This document shows, one piece after another, positions 1-6,409 of a DNA stretch of 10,937 nucleotides. Origin of the DNA: Pseudomonadota bacterium. GTDB lineage: Bacteria; Pseudomonadota; Alphaproteobacteria; Rhodobacterales; Rhodobacteraceae. A program made the translations under genes and the position numbers. Under the pieces are notes generated by a model that saw only the letters and a program-made list of their open reading frames with translations, was not told where the DNA came from and ran no database searches. The first letter of the stretch is position 1. Every line of letters starts with the position of its first letter. The stretch is taken from positions 1 through 10,937 of the forward strand of contig JACZTQ010000085.1 in assembly GCA_022573605.1 (NCBI GenBank), written 5' to 3'.

Positions 1-13
1 CCCGGCATCCGAA

Positions 14-43
14 ACAGTGATTGAAACTACAGTGATTGAAACT
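14..43. repeat. 15-bp perfect tandem duplication
   Basis: Two adjacent identical copies of acagtgattgaaact lie at 14-28 and 29-43. Two copies are too few for a CRISPR or a satellite array, so this is most simply a local slippage duplication. Each copy contains TTGAAA, which loosely resembles a -35 box, but I see no matching -10 box at the right distance. The rest of 1-157 holds no gene or RNA that I can recognise. It lies upstream of the methyltransferase gene and may contain that gene's promoter. Confidence 0.7.
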
Positions 44-157
44 CCCGTGCGCATACCGCAGACTCGCACAGGCGCAGCTTAAAGGGAATCCTGAATCGGA
101 CTCCTCCGTTTCGGCTAATCCACTAGTCTGTGCGGCGAAGCCTGAGCGGACCCGTCG

Positions 158-1378
158 ATGCACCTCGTGTCAAATCCTGCCCGACCCTCTCGCCCAGCCG
201 GGGATTTCATCGAATTCGTCGAGCGGTTCGACGGCTTCGGCGCGAAAACCGAGGTCTTCGAGGAAGACGGCCTTAGCTATTATGTCAACGAATTCTGGAC
301 CTCGCGCCAGAGGCAGGCCGGGCGGATCCATGAAATCAGCTACCGGGCCTGCTTCAAGGCGCAGCTTCCGGGGTTCTTCATCGCCGGTCTGAGCGCGGCC
401 GGGGACACCGTCCACGACCCGTTCATGGGGCGCGGCACGACCCCGATCCAGGCTGCGGTCATGGGTCGCCGCGCCGTCGGCGTCGACATCAATCCGCTCA
501 GCGTGCTGCTGACGCGGCCCCGGTTGGCGCCGGTCACGCCGGGCGCCGTCGAGGCCCGGCTCGGGGAGATATCTCAGGCCGGCGCCGCAGCCGCCCCGGA
601 CCCGCTCGACGGCGATCTGCTGGAATTCTACCACCCGGAGACGCTGGCCCGGATCAAGGGGCTGCGGGAGTGGTTCGCGAGGCGCGAGCCTGCCGACGCT
701 ATCGACGACTGGATCCGGATGGTGGCGCTGAACCGGCTGACCGGCCACTCGCCGGGGTTCTTCTCGGTCTACACCATGCCGCCGAACCAGGCGGTCTCCG
801 CACGCTCCCAGCGCCGGATCAACGCCCGGCGGGGCCAGACGCCGCCGGTCCGCAATGTCACTGCGATCATCGCCAGGAAGAGCCGGAGCCTGCTTGGCGG
901 CGGCGCTCATTCAGCCTCGCACCGCCCCGACCTGCGCTGCGCCCCGGCCCAGCACACGCCGCACCTTGCCGACGCGTCGGTCGACCTGGTGGTGACCTCG
1001 CCGCCGTTCCTCGACATCGTGAACTACGCCGACGACAACTGGCTGCGCTGCTGGTTCGCCGGGATCGACCCGGCCGCGGTGCCGATCGCCATGCACCGCA
1101 GCGTCGAGGCCTGGACCGCCTTCGTGCGCGAGGTGTTCGGCGAGCTTGCCCGGGTGGTGCGGCCGGGCGGGCATGTGGCCTTCGAGGTCGGCGAGGTGCG
1201 CAACGCAAAGGTGCTGCTCGAGCGGGCGGTGCGCGATGCGGTCGAGGGGCTTCCGTTCGCCATCGAAGGGGTCGTGGTCAATCTCCAGGATTTCACCAAG
1301 ACGTCGAATTGCTGGGGGGTTTCGAATAATAAAAAGGGCGTGAACACGAATAGAATCGTTATCATGGTCAGAAAATAA
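158..1378 (+). CDS. DNA methyltransferase (amino-type, N4-cytosine or N6-adenine)
   Basis: This 406-residue protein should transfer a methyl group from S-adenosylmethionine to an exocyclic amino group of cytosine or adenine in DNA. The SAM-binding motif I is DPFMGRGTT at residues 87-95, followed by GVDINP at 108-113 with the acidic residue of motif II. The catalytic motif IV is TSPPF at 280-284; the TSPP form is commonest in N4-cytosine enzymes. RVVRPGGHVAFEVGE at about 332-346 fits the later strand region. The C-terminus has an Asn/Lys-rich stretch (WGVSNNKKGVNTNR, 386-399) that I recall from related methylases. The beta-class-like motif I precedes motif IV, so the domain order looks permuted; residues 114-270 may hold target recognition. 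An in-frame stop at 143-145 makes ATG 158 the first possible start, though the ribosome site is weak. No restriction endonuclease is visible, so it may be orphan or cut off from a partner upstream. Recognition sequence unknown. Confidence 0.85.
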   Translation: MHLVSNPARPSRPAGDFIEFVERFDGFGAKTEVFEEDGLSYYVNEFWTSRQRQAGRIHEISYRACFKAQLPGFFIAGLSAAGDTVHDPFMGRGTTPIQAAVMGRRAVGVDINPLSVLLTRPRLAPVTPGAVEARLGEISQAGAAAAPDPLDGDLLEFYHPETLARIKGLREWFARREPADAIDDWIRMVALNRLTGHSPGFFSVYTMPPNQAVSARSQRRINARRGQTPPVRNVTAIIARKSRSLLGGGAHSASHRPDLRCAPAQHTPHLADASVDLVVTSPPFLDIVNYADDNWLRCWFAGIDPAAVPIAMHRSVEAWTAFVREVFGELARVVRPGGHVAFEVGEVRNAKVLLERAVRDAVEGLPFAIEGVVVNLQDFTKTSNCWGVSNNKKGVNTNRIVIMVRK

Positions 1379-1595
1379 ATACTGGAATTATGCCAGGTTG
1401 CGCGAAGAGTGATGCCAGCTTGCGCCAGGCGCGGGGGCTGAAGGCGAACCCGCAGGGCTCGATCACATGCACCGGCACAGCCAGGCAGGCGCCGAGCCGC
1501 AGCACCGCTCCGACATTGAGCGCGATGTCCGGCTGAAACAGCGCCAGGCGGATTATTGCATCATGGTGCTTGCTTATCGGCCCGGTGTTCTGCAA
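1368..1595 (-). pseudogene. trmL: trmL fragment: N-terminal part of tRNA (cytidine(34)-2'-O)-methyltransferase
   Basis: The 75-residue product matches the start of the SpoU/TrmL family, which methylates the 2'-O of nucleotide 34 in tRNA(Leu) species. The diagnostic stretch is RLALFQPDIALNVGAVLRLG (residues 16-35), followed by VHVIEPCGF (42-50). Intact TrmL has about 150-160 residues and continues with the rest of the trefoil-knot SAM site, which is missing. Family resemblance ends near residue 59 (position about 1419). The last 15 or so codons (ASLFAQPGIIPVFIF) look like read-through into unrelated DNA, and the frame ends 11 bases inside the methyltransferase gene on the other strand. The start is a TTG at 1595-1593 preceded by a good GGAGG. 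trmL divergent from petA is, as I recall, a usual arrangement in alphaproteobacteria, which supports this being a decayed native gene. It cannot make an active enzyme alone. Confidence 0.8.
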
Positions 1596-1600
1596 AAAGC

Positions 1601-1605
1601 CCTCC
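1601..1605 (-). promoter_or_regulatory. Shine-Dalgarno site of the trmL fragment
   Basis: The minus strand reads GGAGG here, five bases before the TTG at 1595-1593. It decides the start, because no ATG in this frame precedes the conserved RLALFQPD segment. It also shows that the 5' end of trmL was intact when the 3' part was lost. Confidence 0.6.
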
Positions 1606-1635
1606 GACTGCCGCCGATGCGCGGCGCGTTGTCCG

Positions 1636-1673
1636 CTGGACCATGGCGCGCGCCCTGGACCATGGCGCGCGCC
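1636..1673. repeat. 19-bp perfect tandem duplication with internal palindromes
   Basis: The unit ctggaccatggcgcgcgcc occurs at 1636-1654 and again at 1655-1673 without a mismatch. Each copy contains the self-complementary 10-mer ggcgcgcgcc (1645-1654 and 1664-1673) and the palindrome ccatgg. It lies in the 185-bp region between the trmL fragment and petA, where control elements for petABC would be expected. It could be a duplicated protein-binding site or a slippage event in GC-rich DNA. Confidence 0.75.
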
Positions 1674-1780
1674 ACGGATAGGCAGGCGCGCATCGTAGCG
1701 CGACGGGGATTCGATGATAAGGTCCCGCGCGTTCGGCTTGCCGCCCTCGAGGCGGCCCGAGTAAAAAGGGGAAGACAGAC

Positions 1781-2362
1781 GTGTCTCACGCAGATAGCCA
1801 CCCCGGAGACAGCGGCGGGGACGGCACCCGGCGCGATTTCCTGTACATCGCCACCGGAGCCGTCGGCGCGGTGACGACGGGGGCCGCCGTCTGGCCGCTG
1901 ATCGACCAGATGAACCCCTCGGCCGACGTGCTGGCCCTGGCTTCGATCGAGGTCGATATCGGCGAGGTCGAGACCGGCACCCAGCTCACCGTCAAGTGGC
2001 GCGGCAGGCCGGTGTTCATCCGGCGGCGCACCGCCGAGGAGATCGCGGCGGCGCGCGCCGTGGATCTGGCGGACCTCAAGGACCCGGGCGCCGAGAACAA
2101 GAACCTGCCCGCCGACGCCGACGCCTCGGACGCGAACCGGGCGCTCGACAAGGCCGGCGAGTGGCTGGTGATGATCGGTGTCTGCACCCATCTGGGCTGC
2201 GTGCCGCTGGGCAACGGCGCCGGTGAGTTCGGCGGCTGGTTCTGCCCCTGCCACGGCTCGCATTACGACACCTCGGGCCGCATCCGCAAAGGCCCGGCGC
2301 CGAAGAACCTGGAAGTGCCGCTGGTGGCCTTCATCTCCGATACCGTCATCAAGCTGGGCTGA
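1781..2362 (+). CDS. petA: Ubiquinol-cytochrome c reductase iron-sulfur (Rieske) subunit
   Basis: This is the Rieske subunit of cytochrome bc1. It takes one electron from ubiquinol at the Qo site and passes it to cytochrome c1. At 193 residues it has the usual bacterial length. A twin-arginine signal (RRDF, 17-20) precedes the single uncleaved membrane anchor (about 22-42), which places the head domain in the periplasm. A flexible hinge (ADVLALASIEVDI) follows at about 48-60. The [2Fe-2S] ligands are C135 and H137 in CTHLGC and C155 and H158 in CPCHGSHY; C140 and C157 would form the conserved disulfide. The start is GTG 1781 with AGGGGA about eight bases upstream. It is the first gene of petABC, with petB starting 11 bases after its stop. 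All key residues are present. Confidence 0.97.
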   Translation: MSHADSHPGDSGGDGTRRDFLYIATGAVGAVTTGAAVWPLIDQMNPSADVLALASIEVDIGEVETGTQLTVKWRGRPVFIRRRTAEEIAAARAVDLADLKDPGAENKNLPADADASDANRALDKAGEWLVMIGVCTHLGCVPLGNGAGEFGGWFCPCHGSHYDTSGRIRKGPAPKNLEVPLVAFISDTVIKLG

Positions 2363-2373
2363 GGGAGAACACA

Positions 2374-3684
2374 ATGAGCGGCATCCCGCACGATCACTAC
2401 ACCCCCGGGACCGGCATCGAGCGCTGGCTGCACAGCCGGCTGCCGATCGTCGGCCTGATCTACGCGACGCTGATGATCCCGACCCCGAAGAACCTCAACT
2501 GGATGTGGATCTGGGGCATGATCCTGGCCTTCTGCCTGGTCATGCAGATCGTCACCGGCATCGTCCTGGCCATGCACTACGTCCCGAACGTGGCCCAGGC
2601 CTTCGCCTCGATCCAGCATATCGACCGCAACGTGAACGGCGGCGCGCTGCTGCGCGACATCCACTCCAACGGCGGCTCGCTGTTCTTCGTGGCGGTGTAT
2701 TTCCACATCTTCCGCGGCCTCTACTACGGCTCCTACAAGGCGCCGCGCGAGATCACCTGGATCATCGGCATCCTGATCTACCTGGCGATGATGGCGACCG
2801 CTTTCATGGGCTATGTGCTGCCCTGGGGCCAGATGTCGTTCTGGGGCGCCACCGTGATCACCAGCCTGTTCTCGGCCATCCCCCTGGTCGGCGATCCGAT
2901 CGTCGAGTGGCTGTGGGGCGGTTTCGCGGTCGGCAACCCGACCCTGCAACGCTTCTACTCGCTGCACTACCTGCTGCCCTTCGTGATCGCGGCCCTGGTG
3001 GCGGTCCATATCTGGGCCTTCCACACCACCGGCAACTCGAACCCGACCGGCGTCGAGGTGCGGCGCGATTCGCTCGAGATCGTCCGGAAGGACACGGTGC
3101 CCTTCTGGCCCTACTTCGTGATCAAGGACCTGTTCGCGCTCAGCCTGATCCTGACCATCTTCGCCGTTTTCGTCTTCTTCATGCCCGACTATCTGGGCCA
3201 CCCGGACAACTATATCGAGGCCAACCCGCTGGTGACGCCGGCGCACATCGTGCCGGAGTGGTACTTCCTGCCGTTCTACGCCATCCTGCGCTCGATCACC
3301 GACGATCTGTGGATCATCCAGATCCTGCCGATCAACGGCAAGCTCGGCGGCGTGATGGCGATGTTCGGCTCGATCGCGGTGCTGGCGCTGGTGCCCTGGC
3401 TGGATACCAGCCGGGTGCGCTCGGGCCGCTTCCGGCCGCGCTTCAAGTGGTGGTTCTGGATCCTGGTGTTCGACTTCCTGGTGCTGACCTGGTGCGGCAG
3501 CCAGCCCGCCGAGCCGCCCTACTCGGACATCTCGCTGATCGCCACGGTCTACTGGTTCGGCTACTTCCTGGTGATCCTGCCGCTCTTGGGCCTGACCGAA
3601 AAACCATTGCCGCAACCCGAGACCATCGAGGCCGATTTCGACGCCCACTACCCGCCGAAATCCGACCCCACCCCGGCCGAGTGA
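2374..3684 (+). CDS. petB: Cytochrome b subunit of the bc1 complex
   Basis: This is the multi-span membrane subunit of the bc1 complex. It holds hemes bL and bH and both quinone sites and drives the proton-motive Q cycle in the inner membrane. At 436 residues it is the normal length for an undivided alphaproteobacterial cytochrome b (not the split b6/subunit IV form). The four heme ligands are H97, H111, H198 and H212, with the spacing and numbering of the Rhodobacter protein. H217 fits the Qi-site histidine, and the Qo-site PEWY motif is at 294-297. Hydrophobic helices are clear, for example 46-66, 103-118, 128-150, 198-216 and 250-270. The start ATG 2374 has GAGGGAGA at 2361-2368. petC follows after 22 bases, which supports co-transcription. 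No anomalies seen. Confidence 0.98.
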   Translation: MSGIPHDHYTPGTGIERWLHSRLPIVGLIYATLMIPTPKNLNWMWIWGMILAFCLVMQIVTGIVLAMHYVPNVAQAFASIQHIDRNVNGGALLRDIHSNGGSLFFVAVYFHIFRGLYYGSYKAPREITWIIGILIYLAMMATAFMGYVLPWGQMSFWGATVITSLFSAIPLVGDPIVEWLWGGFAVGNPTLQRFYSLHYLLPFVIAALVAVHIWAFHTTGNSNPTGVEVRRDSLEIVRKDTVPFWPYFVIKDLFALSLILTIFAVFVFFMPDYLGHPDNYIEANPLVTPAHIVPEWYFLPFYAILRSITDDLWIIQILPINGKLGGVMAMFGSIAVLALVPWLDTSRVRSGRFRPRFKWWFWILVFDFLVLTWCGSQPAEPPYSDISLIATVYWFGYFLVILPLLGLTEKPLPQPETIEADFDAHYPPKSDPTPAE

Positions 3685-3706
3685 ACCGGAGGCGAGGAGA
3701 GATACG

Positions 3707-4597
3707 ATGATCAAGACCCGCATCATCCCCGCCCTCGCGGCGGCCGTGATTGCCCTGCCCGGCACGGCGCTCGCCGCCGGGGAGACCCATCTGGAGAATG
3801 TGTCCTTCAGCTACGAGGGTCCCTTCGGCACTTATGAAAGGCTCCAGATTCAGCGCGGCTTCCAGGTCTTCCACGAGGTCTGCTCGGCCTGTCACGGGTT
3901 GCAATACCTGTCGTTCCGCGAGCTTGGCGGCAGGACCGGCCCGGCCTTCCCGGAGGCACAGGTCAAGGCGATCGCCGCGCAATACGAGGTCGCGGACGAG
4001 GCCGGCGAACCCGGCGACACCAGGGCGGCCAAGCCGTTCGACAAGTTCCCCGCCAACACCGGCGCCGACGCCCCCGACCTCAGCCTGATGGCCAAGGCGC
4101 GGGCGGGCTTCCACGGCCCCTACGGCTCCGGCCTGAGCCAGCTCTTCAACGGCATCGGCGGGGGCGAGTACATCTACTCCCTCCTCGACGGCTACCGGGA
4201 CGAGCCGGAATGTGCCGCCGAGGCGGAAATGGACGGCAGCTACAATACCGCCTTCGGGCCGGGCGGCTATCCGGACTCGTGCAAGGACGAAGAGGGGCAC
4301 CACACGGTCCCCGGCTCTTGGATCGCAATGCCGCCGCCGCTGGACGTGGACCTGGTCGAATACGTCATGCACGGCGGCCCCGAAGGTGATGGCGAAAGCC
4401 ATGCCGGCGAGGCCCCCGAGGCCACCGTCGAGCAGATGGCGGAGGATGTCGCGGCCTTCCTGATGTGGGCCGCCGAGCCGCAGATGACCGAGCGCAAGCA
4501 GGCGGGTTTGCGCAACATCCTGATGCTGATCACGCTGACGGTACTGCTCTACTTCACCAACAAGGCGCTGTGGGCCAGGATCAAGCGCAAGGAGTGA
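3707..4597 (+). CDS. petC: Cytochrome c1 subunit of the bc1 complex
   Basis: Cytochrome c1 accepts electrons from the Rieske protein and hands them to soluble or membrane-bound cytochrome c. The 296-residue precursor starts with a Sec signal peptide (1-24, cleavage likely after ALAA). The heme c site CSACH is at 59-63, with H63 as one axial ligand. M208 in AMPPPL is the likely sixth ligand. A C-terminal anchor (about 269-288) ends in the positively charged RIKRKE, so the head faces the periplasm. C169 and C192 lie in the insert region, where the Rhodobacter protein has a structural disulfide, and may do the same job. The ATG at 3707 has AGGAG at 3695-3699. It is the last gene of petABC, with a 66-bp gap to aroC. 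Confidence 0.97.
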   Translation: MIKTRIIPALAAAVIALPGTALAAGETHLENVSFSYEGPFGTYERLQIQRGFQVFHEVCSACHGLQYLSFRELGGRTGPAFPEAQVKAIAAQYEVADEAGEPGDTRAAKPFDKFPANTGADAPDLSLMAKARAGFHGPYGSGLSQLFNGIGGGEYIYSLLDGYRDEPECAAEAEMDGSYNTAFGPGGYPDSCKDEEGHHTVPGSWIAMPPPLDVDLVEYVMHGGPEGDGESHAGEAPEATVEQMAEDVAAFLMWAAEPQMTERKQAGLRNILMLITLTVLLYFTNKALWARIKRKE

Positions 4598-4663
4598 TCC
4601 GGCTTCCCGCTTCGGACGGCCCCGGCCGCGCCGCACCCGGCGCCCGATACCCGGAGAACGCCC

Positions 4664-5776
4664 ATGCCGCTCAACAGCTTCGGCCACCTGTTCCGCGTCA
4701 CCACCTGGGGCGAGAGCCACGGCCCGGCGATCGGCGCCACCGTCGATGGCTGCCCGCCGGGGGTGGCGCTGGAGCCGGCCATGCTCCAGCACTGGCTCGA
4801 CCGCAGGCGGCCGGGGCAAAGCCGCTACACCACCCAGCGCCGCGAGGCCGACGCGGTGGAGATCCTGAGCGGCGTGTTCGAGGGCCGCACCACCGGCCAC
4901 CCGATCCAGTTGATGATCGCCAATACCGACCAGCGAGCCAAGGACTACGGCGACATCGCCGACAAGTTCCGCCCCGGCCATGCCGATTACACCTACTGGC
5001 TGAAATACGGCATCCGCGACCATCGCGGCGGCGGGCGCGCCTCGGCCCGCGAGACCGCCTCGCGGGTGGCGGCCGGGGGCGTGGCGCGCGCGGTGCTGGC
5101 GGAGCTTGTGCCCGGGCTGAGCATCACCGGCGCGATGGTGCGGATGGGGCCGCGCGCGATCGACCGGGAGCGCTGGGACTGGGACGAGATTCCGCGCAAC
5201 CCGTTCTGGACCCCCGACGCCGAGGCCGCCGCCGACTGGGCCGGCTATCTCGACGGCCTGCGCAAGTCCGGCAACTCGGTCGGCGCGGTGATCGAGGTGG
5301 TGGCGCGCGGCGTGCCGGCCGGCCTCGGCGTGCCGGTCTACGGCAAGCTCGACACCGAACTGGCGGCGGCGATGATGTCGATCAACGCGGTCAAGGGGGT
5401 CGAGATCGGCGACGGGTTCGCCGCCGCGGCGCTGACCGGCGAGGAGAACGCCGACGAGATCCGCATGGGCAACGACGGCCCGCATTTCCTGTCGAACCAC
5501 GCCGGCGGCATCCTCGGCGGCATCTCGTCGGGCCAGGACGTGGTGGTGCGCTTCGCGGTCAAGCCGACCTCGTCGATCCTCAAGCCCCGGCGCACCATCG
5601 ACAAGGCCGGCAACGAGACCGAGATCGTCACCAGGGGCCGCCACGACCCCTGCGTCGGCATCCGCGCGGTGCCGGTGGGCGAGGCGATGATGGCCTGCGT
5701 GCTGCTGGACCACGTGCTGCTGCACCGGGGCCAGATCGGCGGCCAGGTGGGCGAGAACCGGGGCCGGATCGGGTAA
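4664..5776 (+). CDS. aroC: Chorismate synthase
   Basis: Chorismate synthase catalyses the last step of the shikimate pathway: 5-enolpyruvylshikimate-3-phosphate to chorismate plus phosphate, using reduced FMN as a cofactor without net redox change. The 370-residue length is normal. The N-terminus NSFGHLFRVTTWGESHG (4-20) is diagnostic. So is the FMN/substrate region FRPGHADYTYWLKYGIRDHRGGGRASARET, which begins near residue 103. SSGQDVVVRFAVKPTSS (about 288-304) and the C-terminal RHDPCVGIRAVPVGEAMM also fit. ATG 4664 has GGAG at 4653-4656. It lies 66 bp downstream of petC on the same strand and could be reached by petABC read-through, though the proteins share no pathway. A hairpin follows the gene before the convergent HIT gene. 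Confidence 0.97.
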   Translation: MPLNSFGHLFRVTTWGESHGPAIGATVDGCPPGVALEPAMLQHWLDRRRPGQSRYTTQRREADAVEILSGVFEGRTTGHPIQLMIANTDQRAKDYGDIADKFRPGHADYTYWLKYGIRDHRGGGRASARETASRVAAGGVARAVLAELVPGLSITGAMVRMGPRAIDRERWDWDEIPRNPFWTPDAEAAADWAGYLDGLRKSGNSVGAVIEVVARGVPAGLGVPVYGKLDTELAAAMMSINAVKGVEIGDGFAAAALTGEENADEIRMGNDGPHFLSNHAGGILGGISSGQDVVVRFAVKPTSSILKPRRTIDKAGNETEIVTRGRHDPCVGIRAVPVGEAMMACVLLDHVLLHRGQIGGQVGENRGRIG

Positions 5777-5843
5777 GACCGGATCGCGCCGACGACCTCT
5801 GCCGCACGGCATCCGGCGGCACCGTTGCACGCCTCCCCCCCGA

Positions 5844-5868
5844 CCCCCCTCCTAAGAGGAGTGGGGGG
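5844..5868. terminator. GC-rich hairpin between convergent aroC and HIT genes
   Basis: CTCCT (5849-5853) pairs with AGGAG (5857-5861) around a three-base loop. Below that, five C (5844-5848) can pair with the G run at 5863-5868, with one bulged T. The position between two convergent stop codons suits a bidirectional terminator. However, no U-run follows directly on the + strand (the nearest is tttt at 5891-5894), so it may instead be a repetitive intergenic element like the one at 7257-7279. Confidence 0.5.
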
Positions 5869-5897
5869 CGAAATCGGCGGGGGCGGCGCGTTTTACA

Positions 5898-6284
5898 TCA
5901 ACCCTCGCGCTGCGGCAGCATCCGGCCCAGCCGCTCGCCGCCGATGACGTGGACATGGAAATGCGGCACGTCCTGGCGGCCGTCCGGGCCGGTGTTGGCG
6001 ATGATCCGGTAGCCGTTGCCGCCGGCCGCCTCGGCGACCCCGGCCTCGCGGGCGACCCGGGCGACGGCGCGGGTGAAATCGGCGATCTCGGGATCGGAAG
6101 CGGCCTCGGCGAAATGGTCGGCGTTCACGTAAGGCCCCTTGGGGATCACCAGCACATGCACCGGCGCCTGGGGCTGGATGTCGTGGAAGGCGAACGTGTG
6201 CTCGCTCTCCAGCGCCTTGTTACAGGGGATCTCGCCCCGGAGAATCCTGGCGAAGATGTTCTGGTCGTCGTAGTCGTGGCTCAT
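5898..6284 (-). CDS. HIT-family (HinT-like) nucleoside phosphoramidate hydrolase
   Basis: This 128-residue cytoplasmic protein belongs to the histidine triad superfamily. HinT-type members hydrolyse AMP-N linkages such as AMP-lysine and other purine nucleoside phosphoramidates. The catalytic triad motif HFHVHV is at residues 108-113 (H108, H110, H112; H110 would be the nucleophile by family analogy). The N-terminus has the typical NIFARILRGEIPC (9-21), and VLVIPKGPYVN (44-54) is a conserved strand-loop. ATG 6284-6282 is preferred over a 24-codon upstream extension, because GGGGAGG ends five bases before it and homologs begin at about this point. It converges on aroC and diverges from the sulfotransferase-like gene. 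The natural substrate in bacteria is not settled. Confidence 0.93.
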   Translation of the reverse strand: MSHDYDDQNIFARILRGEIPCNKALESEHTFAFHDIQPQAPVHVLVIPKGPYVNADHFAEAASDPEIADFTRAVARVAREAGVAEAAGGNGYRIIANTGPDGRQDVPHFHVHVIGGERLGRMLPQREG

Positions 6285-6336
6285 CGCTGCCTCCCCGGCC
6301 TGTGGCGCGGCGCAATTTGGCGGCGGGGCGTCCGCA

Positions 6337-6356
6337 TTGCAAGGCCGCGCTTGCAA
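6337..6356. promoter_or_regulatory. Perfect 7-bp dyad, candidate operator
   Basis: TTGCAAG (6337-6343) and CTTGCAA (6350-6356) form an exact inverted repeat around a six-base spacer (gccgcg). It lies in the 125-bp gap between the divergent HIT gene (start 6284) and the sulfotransferase-like gene (start 6410), 53 bases from each start. That size and symmetry fit a dimeric repressor or activator site, but no regulator is encoded nearby. A chance dyad cannot be excluded. Confidence 0.35.
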
Positions 6357-6392
6357 ATTCGCGGCAGATGGTCAGGGTTTCGGAGTCCAGCC

Positions 6393-6400
6393 GAGGGAGA
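6393..6400 (+). promoter_or_regulatory. Shine-Dalgarno site deciding the sulfotransferase start
   Basis: GAGGGAGA ends nine bases before GTG 6410. The frame is open further upstream (ATGs at 6302 and 6368), but neither has a comparable site. The GTG also places the PAPS-binding motif near residue 11, as is usual in this family. Confidence 0.55.
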
Positions 6401-6409
6401 ACCCGGAGA

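Larger units (their letters stand above)
1596..1780. promoter_or_regulatory. Divergent control region between trmL fragment and petA
   Basis: This 185-bp stretch has no gene. It must hold the petABC promoter and once held that of trmL. I see no convincing -35/-10 pair. It contains the 19-bp tandem repeat (1636-1673) and, just before petA, an imperfect palindrome at 1740-1756: gccgcc and ggcggc around ctcga. That palindrome would form a 6-bp hairpin in the petA leader, about ten bases before the AGGGGA ribosome site at 1767-1772. Confidence 0.5.

Noticed and set aside
14..43. Possible start of a CRISPR array
   Set aside because: Two directly adjacent 15-bp copies without spacers are a tandem duplication, not repeats separated by spacers.
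158..1378. Methyltransferase plus SprT-like protein considered as parts of one defence system
   Set aside because: They are more than 8 kb apart, separated by housekeeping genes, each at a different break, so no functional link is supported.
2263..3765. 500-codon minus-strand frame opposite petB
   Set aside because: The composition is shadow-like and it is fully antisense to a clear cytochrome b gene.
3443..5830. Very long open frame (795 codons) on the minus strand
   Set aside because: It lies opposite petC and aroC, has low-complexity Arg/Gly/Ala/His-rich content and no domain. It is a shadow caused by high GC and few stop codons.
6285..6356. 24-codon N-terminal extension of the HIT protein
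   Set aside because: The extension has no family resemblance, while ATG 6284 has a strong ribosome site at the right distance.
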